Source of the DNA: Timonella corticicola
GTDB lineage: Bacteria; Actinomycetota; Actinomycetes; Actinomycetales; Cellulomonadaceae
NCBI RefSeq assembly: GCF_042683685.1
Contig: NZ_JBHUOP010000002.1
Span: 248,001 to 312,000 of the forward strand
Direction: 5' to 3'
DNA: 64,000 bases
This document shows, piece after piece, positions 15,835-24,879 of this stretch; the stretch's first letter is position 1; every line of letters starts with the position of its first letter. The notes beneath the pieces are model-generated. The model was given only the letters and a program-made list of their open reading frames with translations. It made no database searches and had not been told where the DNA came from. Both the position numbers and the translations under genes were made by a program.

Positions 15835-17341
15835 TGTGACTCCAGGAGATTGCAGGAAGATTGACGACGATCTGGTCGCCTTCGATCCGGGCCGTCGCGT
15901 TGGGTTGTGGGGCAACTGAGGTGTCGTCGTCTGCAGTGGCCTGCCAGGTGTGGTCGTCGTGGTGGAGGGTGACGGCGCTGAGCAGCGTCGGCAGTGTTCC
16001 GTCTGTGCCGCCTGCCAGGTCACGCACTGGAACCCGCAGTTCGTGGGCATTTTCTGGGTCGCGGTTGACCACGAAGATGTTGGTCTTCGAGGTCTCGGCA
16101 TCATAGGTCGCGACTGCGTCGATTGCGCTGACCTCGCCGAACTTCTCGGTGGTCACGGTTGGTGCGGTGATCCCGACGCGTAGGACCTCGCCGCTCGCGT
16201 GGGCTGCGGTGAGTGCGAAAGGGTGGAAGGTGGTCTGCTTGTAGGCGCGGCCACCCTTTTCGGTCATGATCGGCGCGATCACGTTGACGAGTTGCGCAAG
16301 CGATGCCGAGGCCACTCGGTCGGTGTGCCGTAGCAGCGAGATGAGGCAGTTGCCCACGACCACGGCGTCGGCGACGTTGTAGTGGTCTTCGAGCAGTACG
16401 GGCGCAACCGGCCAGTCGTCTCCGGTGGGCGGGACGGATTCGGCGCGGTCCATGTACCAGACGTTCCACTCGTCGAACGAGATGTTGATGCGTTTGGTGT
16501 GCTTTCCGGCGGCGCGCACGTAGTCGGCGGTCGCCGCGACCGAGTCGATGAAGTGGTCCATGTTCACGGCGCTGGCTAGGAACGATGCGAGGTCGCCGTC
16601 CTTTTCCCAGTAGTACACGTGGGCGGAGACGAGGTCCACGAACTCGTAGGCCTCCTTGAGCACGGTTGCCTCCCAACTGCCGAAGGTGGGCATTTCGGAG
16701 GACGACGATCCGCACACGACCAGTTCGATGTTCGGGTCGATCATGCGCATTGCGCGGGCGGTCTCGGTGGCGAGGCGCGCGTACTCCTCGGCGGTTTTGT
16801 GCCCGATCTGCCAGGGTCCATCCATCTCGTTGCCGAGACACCACATCTTGATGCGGTAGGGCTCTTCTCGCCCGTTGGCGCGGCGCAGGTCGGAGAAGTG
16901 GGTTCCACTTGGCACGTTGCAGTATTCGAGCAGGTCGAGGGCTTCTTGTACGCCGCGGGTGCCGAGGTTGACGGCCATCATCGGTTCGACGCCGGTCTTT
17001 TCGCACCACTTCATGTATTCGTCGATGCCCACATGGTTGGGGTCGGACGAGTGCCAGGCGAGGTCGAGGCGGGTGGGCCGGTTTTCCTTGGGCCCGATTC
17101 CGTCTTCCCAGCGGTACCCGGACACGAAGTTGCCGCCTGGATAGCGGATCGAGGTTGCACCGAGTTCTTTGGTCAGTTCGATGACGTCGGTGCGAAATCC
17201 GTCCTCGTCGGCGCGTGGGTGGTCGGGTTCGTAGATGCCCTCGTACACGCAGCGTCCGAGGTGTTCCACGAATGCGCCGAAGGTGCGGCGCCGCACCGGT
17301 CCGATGGTAAAGGCCGGGTTGATGGTGAGTGTCGCGGTCAT
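15821..17341 (-). CDS. abfA: GH51 alpha-L-arabinofuranosidase, cytoplasmic (paralogue of 45593-47104)
   Basis: 506 residues with no signal peptide. Acid/base Glu172 lies in CLGNEMDGPW and nucleophile Glu291 in ISFDEWNVWY. The protein aligns along its whole length with the GH51 enzyme at 45593 (identical blocks such as PVRRRTFG, MWCLGNEMDGPWQ, QLVNVIAPIMT). ATG at 17341 overlaps the GH27 stop by 4 bp (ATGA), and its own end overlaps the GH43 lipoprotein start, so the three form a tight operon GH27-GH51-GH43. It acts on imported arabino-oligosaccharides. Confidence 0.96.
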   Translation of the reverse strand: MTATLTINPAFTIGPVRRRTFGAFVEHLGRCVYEGIYEPDHPRADEDGFRTDVIELTKELGATSIRYPGGNFVSGYRWEDGIGPKENRPTRLDLAWHSSDPNHVGIDEYMKWCEKTGVEPMMAVNLGTRGVQEALDLLEYCNVPSGTHFSDLRRANGREEPYRIKMWCLGNEMDGPWQIGHKTAEEYARLATETARAMRMIDPNIELVVCGSSSSEMPTFGSWEATVLKEAYEFVDLVSAHVYYWEKDGDLASFLASAVNMDHFIDSVAATADYVRAAGKHTKRINISFDEWNVWYMDRAESVPPTGDDWPVAPVLLEDHYNVADAVVVGNCLISLLRHTDRVASASLAQLVNVIAPIMTEKGGRAYKQTTFHPFALTAAHASGEVLRVGITAPTVTTEKFGEVSAIDAVATYDAETSKTNIFVVNRDPENAHELRVPVRDLAGGTDGTLPTLLSAVTLHHDDHTWQATADDDTSVAPQPNATARIEGDQIVVNLPAISWSHIALG

Positions 17342-18669
17342 GGCGTGTCCGTTTCTTGTGGTTCTAGTTCGAGGTGCACGACTCCGTGCGCTGGGATGGT
17401 GATGTTCAGGTGCGGATATGGGTGGTGTTCATTGCCGACGATTCGGCTGGTTTGGCCCGTCCACACATTGGTTGCGTGGGTGGCTGGCCCGAGCTCGGGT
17501 GCGAGGTCGGCGAGGTCGATGGTCCAGTTGCGTTCGGTGTCGCTGAGGTTAAAGGCGGCAACGTAGTGAGTCTGGCCCGTGGTGAGCGGCGGCGCGTGCC
17601 AGACTCGGATGTCGGGTTCGCCGTGGATTTGGCGAGCGGGTGCGGCGTTGCGGTACATAGTGAGCAGGCGCGGGTTGGTGAGTAGTTCGATGGTTTCGGG
17701 CTCGCTCGATGGCAGGTCGCCGCCCATCATGAGTGGGGACTTGGCGAGCGTCCACAGGGACATGAGCGTGCGCTGTTCGGTGAGCGTCAGCCGGGTTTCG
17801 CGGGGCTCACCGCGTTCGGCCCGCAACCCGATCTTGCCGAGCGGGAGCATGTCCGCATCGGCCCAAGCCCCTTCCCTTTGGTGGGGTGCCCATTGCACAA
17901 GGCGGTCGAACTGGTCGCGCACGTCTTCCCAGCGGTCCCACAGGTCATCGGAGATCCGCCACATGGTGGCGTGTTCGGCCAGGAAATCGCGTCGGTTCAG
18001 TGAGACGTTGGTTCCCGGGGAAAGGCTGAGCGTGATGTTTCGTCCGCTGCGCTCGATTGCCCGCGCGTAGCCTTCAATCGCCTGTTCGTGGAATGGGAAC
18101 AGCATGTCGTCGATTTTGATGAAGTCGATCCCCCACTGCGCGAACAGCGCGATCTGGGAATCGTAGTAGGCCTGAGCACCGGGATGCTCGTGGTTGAGCC
18201 CGTAGTTGTCAGAGTTCCACGGACACACCGATGAGGTATCCGCTATGTCGCGGGCCCGGTAGTCGGTTCCGAAGACGGTGGTGTTGGCCTCTACCGCGCG
18301 CCGTGGGATGCCGCGCATCAGGTGAATACCGAACTTCAGGCCGAGTTCGTGCACGCGTGCCGCGAGCGCCGTAAAGCCCGTGTTGTTTCCGCCCGGCTCA
18401 ACCGCGGAAGGGAACCTGGCTGGAACGGGTAACTGTCGGCCAAACTCGTCGAAGACAACCTGCGCGTTGTCGTTGTACCCACCGGCGCGTGCGCCGGGTT
18501 CGTACCACTGGATGTCGACCACGATCGTGTCCCAGCCGTGTGGCAGGAGGTGGGTGGCCATGAAGGTGGCGTTGTCGAGAACCTCGTCCTCGGTCACAGT
18601 GGTGCCGTAACAGTCCCAGGAATTCCAGCCCATGGGCGGTGTGAGTGTTTGGGGGGTGTCGCGTGCCAT
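17338..18669 (-). CDS. GH27 glycosidase: alpha-galactosidase or beta-L-arabinopyranosidase
   Basis: 443 residues with no signal peptide. The clan-D barrel is clear: TPPMGWNSWDCYG near residue 11, nucleophile Asp in FIKIDDML and acid/base Asp in WRISDDLWD, then a small beta domain at the end. GH27 includes alpha-galactosidases and, in Streptomyces, beta-L-arabinopyranosidases; the arabinan operon context favours the second or a dual activity, but the sequence alone does not decide. ATG at 18669 has AAGGAG and GAGG upstream; the frame extends to 18750, across no ribosome site. It is first in the GH27-GH51-GH43 operon. A LacI operator lies at 18754-18769. Confidence 0.88.
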   Translation of the reverse strand: MARDTPQTLTPPMGWNSWDCYGTTVTEDEVLDNATFMATHLLPHGWDTIVVDIQWYEPGARAGGYNDNAQVVFDEFGRQLPVPARFPSAVEPGGNNTGFTALAARVHELGLKFGIHLMRGIPRRAVEANTTVFGTDYRARDIADTSSVCPWNSDNYGLNHEHPGAQAYYDSQIALFAQWGIDFIKIDDMLFPFHEQAIEGYARAIERSGRNITLSLSPGTNVSLNRRDFLAEHATMWRISDDLWDRWEDVRDQFDRLVQWAPHQREGAWADADMLPLGKIGLRAERGEPRETRLTLTEQRTLMSLWTLAKSPLMMGGDLPSSEPETIELLTNPRLLTMYRNAAPARQIHGEPDIRVWHAPPLTTGQTHYVAAFNLSDTERNWTIDLADLAPELGPATHATNVWTGQTSRIVGNEHHPYPHLNITIPAHGVVHLELEPQETDTP

Positions 18670-18751
18670 GTGGTGCCTCGAGCTCCTTTGCTTGGATGGC
18701 CATTTCAGCGGGTGACTGACGCACGGTGGTACGCGCGTTTCCTCACTCACG

Positions 18752-18769
18752 TATCTACAACGATGTAAA
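18752..18769 (-). promoter_or_regulatory. LacI-type operator of the GH27 operon
   Basis: TCTACAACGATGTAAA (18754-18769) matches the TNTACATCGWTGTANA family in reverse. On the minus strand TAGATA (18757-18752) is a fair -10, covered by the site, though no good -35 is seen. It lies about 85 bp before the GH27 start. Confidence 0.6.
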
Positions 18770-18842
18770 TGTGATTATTGCGCCGTTTGGTGGAGTTCGT
18801 CAACCCCGATTCAACCCATGATTGATGCCTGGAGGTTTCATT

Positions 18843-18926
18843 TCTCTATCGATGTAAAAAATATCCGCGAAACCTCTTGACCGACCCGGCACAGTCGTGC
18901 AAAAGTTTTCTTCATCGATGTAGAAA
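18843..18926 (+). promoter_or_regulatory. Two LacI-type operators and likely promoter of the first oligosaccharide importer
   Basis: TCTCTATCGATGTAAA (18843-18858) and TCTTCATCGATGTAGA (18909-18924) have centres 66 bp apart, so looping is possible. A weak -35 GTGCAA (18897-18902) lies 18 bp before TAGAAA (18921-18926), the same arrangement as at 12036-12065. The site at 18909 overlaps the -10. The 363-bp gap 18670-19032 holds nothing else visible. Confidence 0.6.
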
Positions 18927-19032
18927 TCGAATCGATGAGGATTCTGCGTTGAGCCGCATAGAGTTAATCAGAACTCGCTCACCACGAGCACCCAGCGGAG
19001 CAGCGTACCCCACTTACATGAGAGGATCCGTG

Positions 19033-20385
19033 ATGAAGAAGTCACGTTTCATTACAGCAGCGTCAGGCGTGCTCGCAGCGACGCTACTACTCACCGCTTG
19101 TGGCGGAGGCGGTGACACTGAAGCCGACAACGGTGAGAAGTCTCTGACCTTTATGTTCCGTGGCGGCGAGGACGAAAAGGCTGCGTATCAAGCAGCCATT
19201 GACAAGTACACCGAAGCCACCGGCGTCAAGGTTGAGGTCATCCCCACCACTGCCGATGAGTATGCAACTAAACTCAAAGCAGCAATCGCTGGACGTCAAG
19301 TCCCAGATGTGTTCTATGTGGAGCCTGGGGCAGTTCAGGACTTCGTCAACTCTGGTGTTGTCATGGACCTCACCGAGTACATCGAAAAGTCAGAGGTCAT
19401 CAACCTCGACGACATCTGGGCCTACGGCGTCGACTCGTATCGGTACGATGGAAGCGTCCAAGGCCAAGGCTCGATCTATGCACTGCCAAAGGACATCGGC
19501 CCCTTCTCCTTCGGATACAACAAAACGATGTTCGAGGAAGCTGGCATTCCACTCCCAGACAAGGACACCCCTTACACTTGGGATGAATTCCTCGAGGTCT
19601 CCAAGCAACTGACTAAGGACAACAACGGCGACGGCAAACTCGACCAGTGGGGCACCGGCCTCAACGTGAACTGGAACCTCCAGCCATTCGTATGGTCCAA
19701 CGGAGGCGACTGGATCTCCGAAGACGGCAAAACCGTGACCGTGGACACACCAGAATTCGCGGAGGCGCTCCAGTTCTTTGCTGACCTCGACATCAAGCAC
19801 GGTGTGACTCCATCCATCGCCGAAGCGCAGACTCTCGACACCTACCAGCGCTGGATGAAGGGCGAAATCGGATTCTTCCCAATCGCTCCTTGGGACCTGT
19901 CCACCTACCGTCAGCTCGACTTCGAGTGGGACCTGATCCCTTACCCAGCGGGCAAGACCGGTGAGACCGCAACGTGGACCGGAACACTCGGTATCGCGGC
20001 ATCCGCAACCACCAAGCACCCGCAAGAAGCAGTAGACCTAGTCGCCTACCTCACGGCTGACGCTGACACTCAAAAAACCCTCGTGGACGCCGGCATCCAG
20101 ATTCCAAACCTGATCTCCGTGGCAGACACCTGGGTAGCAGAAAACGACCAAGCGCCAGCAAACCTCCAAGAATTCTTGGACATTGCTAAGGACTACGGTC
20201 GTGCCCTGCCTGCCAACAAGACCTACTCCGCTGAATGGTACGACGAGCTCTACACCAACATTCAGCCTGTGCTCGACGGCAAGGTCACGGCTGCCGATTA
20301 CCTCAAAGAAGCGCAGCCCAAGATGCAGGCTTTCCTTGATCAAGCAAACGAACGCGCTGCGCAGGCTGCCGCCGCAAACCAGTGA
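19033..20385 (+). CDS. Extracellular sugar-binding lipoprotein of an oligosaccharide ABC importer (CUT1, AraN-like)
   Basis: 450 residues: signal peptide MKKSRFITAASGVLAATLLL, lipobox LTAC, Gly/Asp-rich linker, then an SBP_bac_1 fold (TFMFRGGEDEKAAYQAA; IAGRQVPDVFYVEPGA). It captures oligosaccharides outside the cell. ATG at 19033 is preceded by AGAGGA; the frame is open to 18877 but upstream there is no ribosome site and the second operator would be inside the coding region. Two permease genes follow. Arabino-oligosaccharides are the likely ligand from the flanking GH43 and GH51 genes. Confidence 0.93.
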   Translation: MKKSRFITAASGVLAATLLLTACGGGGDTEADNGEKSLTFMFRGGEDEKAAYQAAIDKYTEATGVKVEVIPTTADEYATKLKAAIAGRQVPDVFYVEPGAVQDFVNSGVVMDLTEYIEKSEVINLDDIWAYGVDSYRYDGSVQGQGSIYALPKDIGPFSFGYNKTMFEEAGIPLPDKDTPYTWDEFLEVSKQLTKDNNGDGKLDQWGTGLNVNWNLQPFVWSNGGDWISEDGKTVTVDTPEFAEALQFFADLDIKHGVTPSIAEAQTLDTYQRWMKGEIGFFPIAPWDLSTYRQLDFEWDLIPYPAGKTGETATWTGTLGIAASATTKHPQEAVDLVAYLTADADTQKTLVDAGIQIPNLISVADTWVAENDQAPANLQEFLDIAKDYGRALPANKTYSAEWYDELYTNIQPVLDGKVTAADYLKEAQPKMQAFLDQANERAAQAAAANQ

Positions 20386-20451
20386 TCAATAATCACTCGT
20401 CCGCGTCTAAGCGTTCGGTTGTATAACGCCTCCAGACACGGAACAGCTTTA

Positions 20452-20489
20452 CGGTGGACCCGCATACTTTACGGTTCGTGGGTCCACCG
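20452..20489 (+). other. Intercistronic hairpin between binding protein and first permease
   Basis: CGGTGGACCC (20452-20461) pairs perfectly with GGGTCCACCG (20480-20489) over an 18-nt loop in the 139-bp gap. It lacks a U-tract. Such hairpins often keep binding-protein mRNA in excess over permease mRNA. Confidence 0.5.
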
Positions 20490-20524
20490 CTCATTACATT
20501 ACTTCCCTTGATATGGAGACAGGA

Positions 20525-21484
20525 ATGGCCGCTGTAGACGTCGCCCCCACTCCTCAGAAATCCAAGCCCGCGAAACGTAAACGCAGCGCGTCGGACGGTG
20601 CTTCCCGTGCTCTGCATGCACACGAACGCCGAGTAGGTCTCGCGTTTATCGCGGTGCCCGTCCTCGGCTTCCTGTTGTTCACGGTGTATCCGTTCGCATA
20701 CTCGATGTATGCCTCACTAACGCGCTGGAACGGTATCTCGGAAATGCGGTTCATTGGCTTGGACAACTACGTCCGGATGATCCAAGACCCGTACTTCCAT
20801 AAAGCAATGTTCAACACCGCCTATCTGATGATCGGCATCCCCATCGGCCTAGTGCTGTCCTTACTCTTAGCTCTGGCTATGAATAGGAAGATGCGAGGTT
20901 TGACCATCTTTCGAACGCTGTACTACATACCGGTGGTTTCTTCGCTCGCTGCTATTGCCATTATGTGGCAGTGGGCCTATAACGGTGACTTCGGTTTGGT
21001 CAACCAGGTTCTTGATCTGTTCGGAATCGACGGGCCAAACTGGTTGCAAAACACTGCAACCGTCAAAATCGCCATCATGATCATGACGATTTGGAAGGGC
21101 CTCGGCTACTCGATGTTGCTGTACTTAGCAGCCATCCAATCTGTGCCTGCGTCCCTGTACGAGGCCGCAGCGCTCGATGGAGCAAACGCTTTCCAGAAGT
21201 TCCGCGCCATCACCATCCCGATGGTCAAGCCTGTAACATTCTTCCTCGTTGTTACCTCAATCATTGGCGGAGCTCAGGTCTTCATCGAGGTCAACATTAT
21301 GACTCCCGAGGGTGGACCCGAGTTCAGCTCGGCCACGATCGTGTGGTACATCTGGCGCCAAGCCTTCAATTACTCCGATATGGGCTACGCCTCAGCAATG
21401 GCAATCACCCTCGGATTGCTCGTATTCATTGTCACGGCGATTCAGTTCCGTATGAATGCCCGCAACAATTTCTCGGTAGAGTAA
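20525..21484 (+). CDS. Oligosaccharide ABC importer permease 1 (MalF/AraP type)
   Basis: 319 residues, six predicted membrane spans, first near residues 40-60 (VGLAFIAVPVLGFLLFTVYP). The inner-membrane loop EAAALDGANAFQKFRAITIP is the EAA motif that docks the ATPase. ATG at 20525 is preferred over 20513 because GGAGACAGGA precedes it. The next permease begins 12 bp later. The ATPase is not in this cluster; an MsmX/UgpC-type shared ATPase elsewhere is implied. Confidence 0.93.
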   Translation: MAAVDVAPTPQKSKPAKRKRSASDGASRALHAHERRVGLAFIAVPVLGFLLFTVYPFAYSMYASLTRWNGISEMRFIGLDNYVRMIQDPYFHKAMFNTAYLMIGIPIGLVLSLLLALAMNRKMRGLTIFRTLYYIPVVSSLAAIAIMWQWAYNGDFGLVNQVLDLFGIDGPNWLQNTATVKIAIMIMTIWKGLGYSMLLYLAAIQSVPASLYEAAALDGANAFQKFRAITIPMVKPVTFFLVVTSIIGGAQVFIEVNIMTPEGGPEFSSATIVWYIWRQAFNYSDMGYASAMAITLGLLVFIVTAIQFRMNARNNFSVE

Positions 21485-21496
21485 GGGACCACCACC

Positions 21497-22408
21497 ATGA
21501 CTGCACCTACCGCACCTATTCCAGCAGCAGCCCTTCCGTCGAAGCGCAGCCGCATCCCCTCCACAGCGAGTGCCTCAAGCCGGTACAAAATCGGCAATGT
21601 CATCGTAACGATCGTTCTCAGCCTCGGCGCGATCATCATGGTCGGACCTTTACTGTGGATGATCTCAACATCGTTGAAAACTAAAGACGCGGTCTTCGCC
21701 CTACCACCCGAGTGGATTCCCGATGTTTTCGTCTGGGAGAACTACATCCGCGTGTGGACCGCCGGGCCGTTGCTTTCCGGTATCAAGAACTCCCTGATCG
21801 TTGCGGGCACCGTCACGATCGTTGGGACGTTTTTCTCCGCTCTCGCCGCCTACGCTTTCGCGAAGTTGCGAGTTCCAGGACGTAACAAGTTCTTCCTCCT
21901 GCTGCTCTCTGGCCTGATGATCCCGTACCCAGCCATTATGATTCCGCAGTTTGTCATGTTCTCCCAAATCGGCTGGGTGAACACATTGTGGCCGCTCATC
22001 GTGCCCGGTCTTTTCGGAAACATCATGATGATCTTCTTCCTGCGCCAATATCTGACTTCAGTCCCAGATTCGATGTTAGAGGCCGCAAAGATTGATGGCA
22101 CCGGGTACTTCCGTACCTTCTTGACCATGATCTTCCCGCTCATCAAACCCGCTGTCGCGGCGCAGTTCATCCTGTGGTTCATGGCGATCTGGAATGACTT
22201 CCTCGCTCCGATCATTTACCTGAATTCACCGGAAAAACAAACACTCCAAATTGTTATCGCGAGCATGAAAACCACTTATGCGATCCAGACGGACTATCCG
22301 CTCATCATGACGGCCTCGGTGATCGCATTGATTCCGGTTCTGACCATCTTCGCGGTGTTCCAGAAGCAGATCATCGAGTCAATCGCGCTGACCGGTTCCA
22401 AGGGCTGA
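21497..22408 (+). CDS. Oligosaccharide ABC importer permease 2 (MalG/AraQ type)
   Basis: 303 residues with six membrane spans, first near residues 34-55 after a Ser/Ala/Pro-rich N-terminus. The EAA loop is seen as MLEAAKIDGTGYFRTFLTMI. AAGGGA lies about eight bases before ATG. It pairs with the 20525 permease. A large palindrome (family B) follows 10 bp after the stop. Confidence 0.93.
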   Translation: MTAPTAPIPAAALPSKRSRIPSTASASSRYKIGNVIVTIVLSLGAIIMVGPLLWMISTSLKTKDAVFALPPEWIPDVFVWENYIRVWTAGPLLSGIKNSLIVAGTVTIVGTFFSALAAYAFAKLRVPGRNKFFLLLLSGLMIPYPAIMIPQFVMFSQIGWVNTLWPLIVPGLFGNIMMIFFLRQYLTSVPDSMLEAAKIDGTGYFRTFLTMIFPLIKPAVAAQFILWFMAIWNDFLAPIIYLNSPEKQTLQIVIASMKTTYAIQTDYPLIMTASVIALIPVLTIFAVFQKQIIESIALTGSKG

Positions 22409-22418
22409 CCAACCCGTC

Positions 22419-22481
22419 CGTTGAGAGTTACCAATCGTGCACCCACAGTGCGTGCGAGTGCACTTTTGGTAACTCTCAACG
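22419..22481. repeat. Family B dispersed palindromic element, copy 1
   Basis: CGTTGAGAGTTACCAA (22419-22434) is the exact inverse of 22466-22481. The inner part has a further GTGCAC/GTGCAC pairing. It shares TTGAGAGT...ACTCTCAA ends, 58-59 nt apart, with copies at 34197 and 62849. It may also end the permease transcript, though no U-tract follows. The remaining gap to 22634 is plain. Confidence 0.75.
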
Positions 22482-22634
22482 AGATATCCACCGTGCGAGT
22501 GCTCACGCAGCAGCCATTCACGCCAGTGGGTCCGGTGCTCCATCAGCACACCGCCGGCGAACCAACCTACTTTGTCAGTCCGACTCCGGTGTGCCCCCGA
22601 TCCGTCCTTACCCCGTTCCCTCTGAGGAATCACC

Positions 22635-23990
22635 ATGCACTCCTACGCGCCCGTAGACCTCACCCCCACCACGGCAGACCCCACAACCTGGGGACTGCGC
22701 AACGCCCACGACCCCACCGTCGTCCAAGCCCCGGACGGCACGTACGTCATGTATTGCACCGATGCCTACGCCTCCGGTCCAGCGCCCGCAGGGGTGCACA
22801 TGCGCACCTCTGCGGATCTGATCACCTGGGAATGGGCGGGAACCGCCTTCGAGGGAGTTCCCACCGAGGCGAAGGAATGGACCGGTGCGCCCGGACTCTG
22901 GGCCACCGAGGTCGTCAGATGGTCCACCGCTGGCGCCACTGACAGATGGCTCATGTACTATTCGGCCTCAACGTTTGGGTCACGCACCTCCGCCATCGGA
23001 CTGGCCAGTGCACCCCACCCGCTCGGACCTTGGGAACCCGGCCCACTCGTCGTCAAGTCCCTGCACTCTGCCACCGCTGACCACCCGGAGACCACGCAGA
23101 ACGCAATCGACGCGGCAATCTCCTGGGACGGGGCAGGTATCCCGTGGCTCACCTACGGCTCGTTCTTCTCGGGGCTGTACACGATTGAACTCGACCCGGT
23201 TACAGGGGAACCGGCCACGCCCGGAGACTTGGGAACACGTATAGCCAGCCGACCACGCTCGGTCGAGGGTGCGCTGGAAGGCGCATATATCGTCGCCAAG
23301 CCGGATGGCAACCACGAACGGCATGTCGGGTTCTTCTCCTATGACTCGCTCGTGAACACGTACGACGTGCGCGTCGCCCATGCCCCACGGGTCACTGGCC
23401 CATACACGGACCGCGAGGGTGCCCCGATGATAGCGTCCGAGCTCGACGGCGCTGCGCTGACCGAGTACCCCGACTGGCATGGCACACTCGTGCTCGCGGG
23501 CCACCATTTTGACGGCCAGGAACCGCTCATCGCGCCCGGCCACAACTCGGTGTTGTCCACCCTGGACGGCGACTTCATGGTCCATCACGTGCGGTTTGGC
23601 AACGCGATCGGCGAGCACAGCGCACAGATCCGCCGCATGTTCTGGCTCGATTCGGGCTGGCCGGTCGTCTCCCCGATGACCTACCGCGGCGAACCCGGCG
23701 ACTTCGACCAGGACCTCGCCTGCTCCGCGGCATCGGGTACGTGGCAGGTCGTGGACTTCCGCGACGTGCCCGATCTGCTCCCTGCGGCACACGACCGCGA
23801 GGCACCCTGCACTCGCTCTCGCATATTGGAGTGCGCTGAGTCCCTGACCGAGTTCGGCCTGGTCGAGGGTGCCGTGTTCGACGTGGTACTGCCGTTTACC
23901 GACGGCGACGCGACCGTGTCCGCATTCTCGGGGTACGCTCAAGATGGCGTGAGCGGCAAGCTCACGGCCGTGTTCGGCCTCAAGGTATAA
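22635..23990 (+). CDS. GH43 arabinosidase, cytoplasmic
   Basis: 451 residues, no signal peptide. GH43 acids: Asp in NAHDPTVV (residue about 26), Asp in NAIDAAISW, Glu in GALEGAYIV. ASTFGSRTSAIGLA is also present in the GH43 lipoprotein family (14713), indicating related subfamilies. GAGGAATCACC precedes ATG. It lies after the importer genes, so it probably works on imported arabino-oligosaccharides. The C-terminal 100 residues form a small beta domain. Confidence 0.9.
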   Translation: MHSYAPVDLTPTTADPTTWGLRNAHDPTVVQAPDGTYVMYCTDAYASGPAPAGVHMRTSADLITWEWAGTAFEGVPTEAKEWTGAPGLWATEVVRWSTAGATDRWLMYYSASTFGSRTSAIGLASAPHPLGPWEPGPLVVKSLHSATADHPETTQNAIDAAISWDGAGIPWLTYGSFFSGLYTIELDPVTGEPATPGDLGTRIASRPRSVEGALEGAYIVAKPDGNHERHVGFFSYDSLVNTYDVRVAHAPRVTGPYTDREGAPMIASELDGAALTEYPDWHGTLVLAGHHFDGQEPLIAPGHNSVLSTLDGDFMVHHVRFGNAIGEHSAQIRRMFWLDSGWPVVSPMTYRGEPGDFDQDLACSAASGTWQVVDFRDVPDLLPAAHDREAPCTRSRILECAESLTEFGLVEGAVFDVVLPFTDGDATVSAFSGYAQDGVSGKLTAVFGLKV

Positions 23991-24048
23991 AGAGCGCAGG
24001 GCACGGCGCTCGAAACGCGGGCACAGCACCGCTACGAAAGGCAGCAGC

Positions 24049-24771
24049 ATGAACTCGGGATGGACCGGCAAGGTGATGGAGTTCCTCACCTATGCCACCC
24101 AGATTGTGGTCCTGAACTTCCTGTGGATCATGGGTACGCTCGCGGGCGGGGTGATCCTCGGAATCGCGCCCGCAACGCGAGCGCTCGGCCGCCTCACGAC
24201 CGCGCTGTTCCTGGGCGAACCCAGCACGTCGCTCTGGCGGGATTTCTGGTCGACCTGGCGCACCCATTTTTGGGTGACCAACAAATATGCCTGGCCGTTC
24301 ACGGTCCTGTTCCTGCTCGCAGGCGCGGACCTGTACGCATTCCGCGTTGCGGCGCTCAACGGCTGGTCCGGCACCGGGCTGCTGCTCGCGCCGTTCCTGA
24401 TCGTCACGGCGGCCTGCGTGGTCGCGTACGCATACCTGCACGCGTCGTTCTTGCGTTTTGATGATTCGGTAGTGGCGACGATACGGTTCGCTTTCGCCTC
24501 TCCCCTCGCCTTCCTGCCTACAACCGCTGCGATACTACTGGTGAACCTGGCCTTCGTGATGCTCACGTGGCAGGTGCCGCTCGTTGTCGTGCTGATTGGG
24601 TTCTCTGTTCCGATCGGGTTCTCGGTCGTCCTTGCGGGGCACGCCCATGATCGAGCCTACGGTGGCGGGTTCCTTGAGGGTGATGCGCTCCTGGCGCAGG
24701 CTCACGAGAGTTGGACCAAGCGTTCCGCCGAGCGGGCAGCGTACGCTGACCGGATGCGCAATCTGAAGTAG
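24049..24771 (+). CDS. DUF624 (YesL-like) membrane protein
   Basis: 240 residues with about five hydrophobic spans (near 18-38, 80-100, 106-128, 148-170, 172-192) and the typical opening in which one span is followed by PATRALGRL. In Bacillus, YesL-type proteins lie beside plant-polysaccharide importers and enzymes; their role is not settled. Here it follows a GH43 gene by 58 bp and ends the importer cluster. GAAAGG precedes ATG. Membrane location is clear; function is not. Confidence 0.82.
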   Translation: MNSGWTGKVMEFLTYATQIVVLNFLWIMGTLAGGVILGIAPATRALGRLTTALFLGEPSTSLWRDFWSTWRTHFWVTNKYAWPFTVLFLLAGADLYAFRVAALNGWSGTGLLLAPFLIVTAACVVAYAYLHASFLRFDDSVVATIRFAFASPLAFLPTTAAILLVNLAFVMLTWQVPLVVVLIGFSVPIGFSVVLAGHAHDRAYGGGFLEGDALLAQAHESWTKRSAERAAYADRMRNLK

Positions 24772-24808
24772 CGCACCTGACTCCCGCGCAGGCCCCGCCC
24801 ACACAACG

Positions 24809-24838
24809 AAGGCCGGGACCCTGATGGGTCCCGGCCTT
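24809..24838. terminator. Bidirectional terminator between the DUF624 gene and lacI
   Basis: A 13-bp perfect stem (AAGGCCGGGACCC with its inverse) and a TGAT loop, with short T-rich tails on both strands, between convergent genes. Confidence 0.8.
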
Positions 24839-24879
24839 ATCGTCGGCAATCAGTATCTTCACCGCACCCATCTAGGCTG

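Noticed and set aside
22980..24089. 369-codon minus-strand frame opposite the GH43 gene at 22635
   Set aside because: The plus strand has the GH43 catalytic residues and a ribosome site; the minus frame gives Arg/Val-rich sequence with no family.
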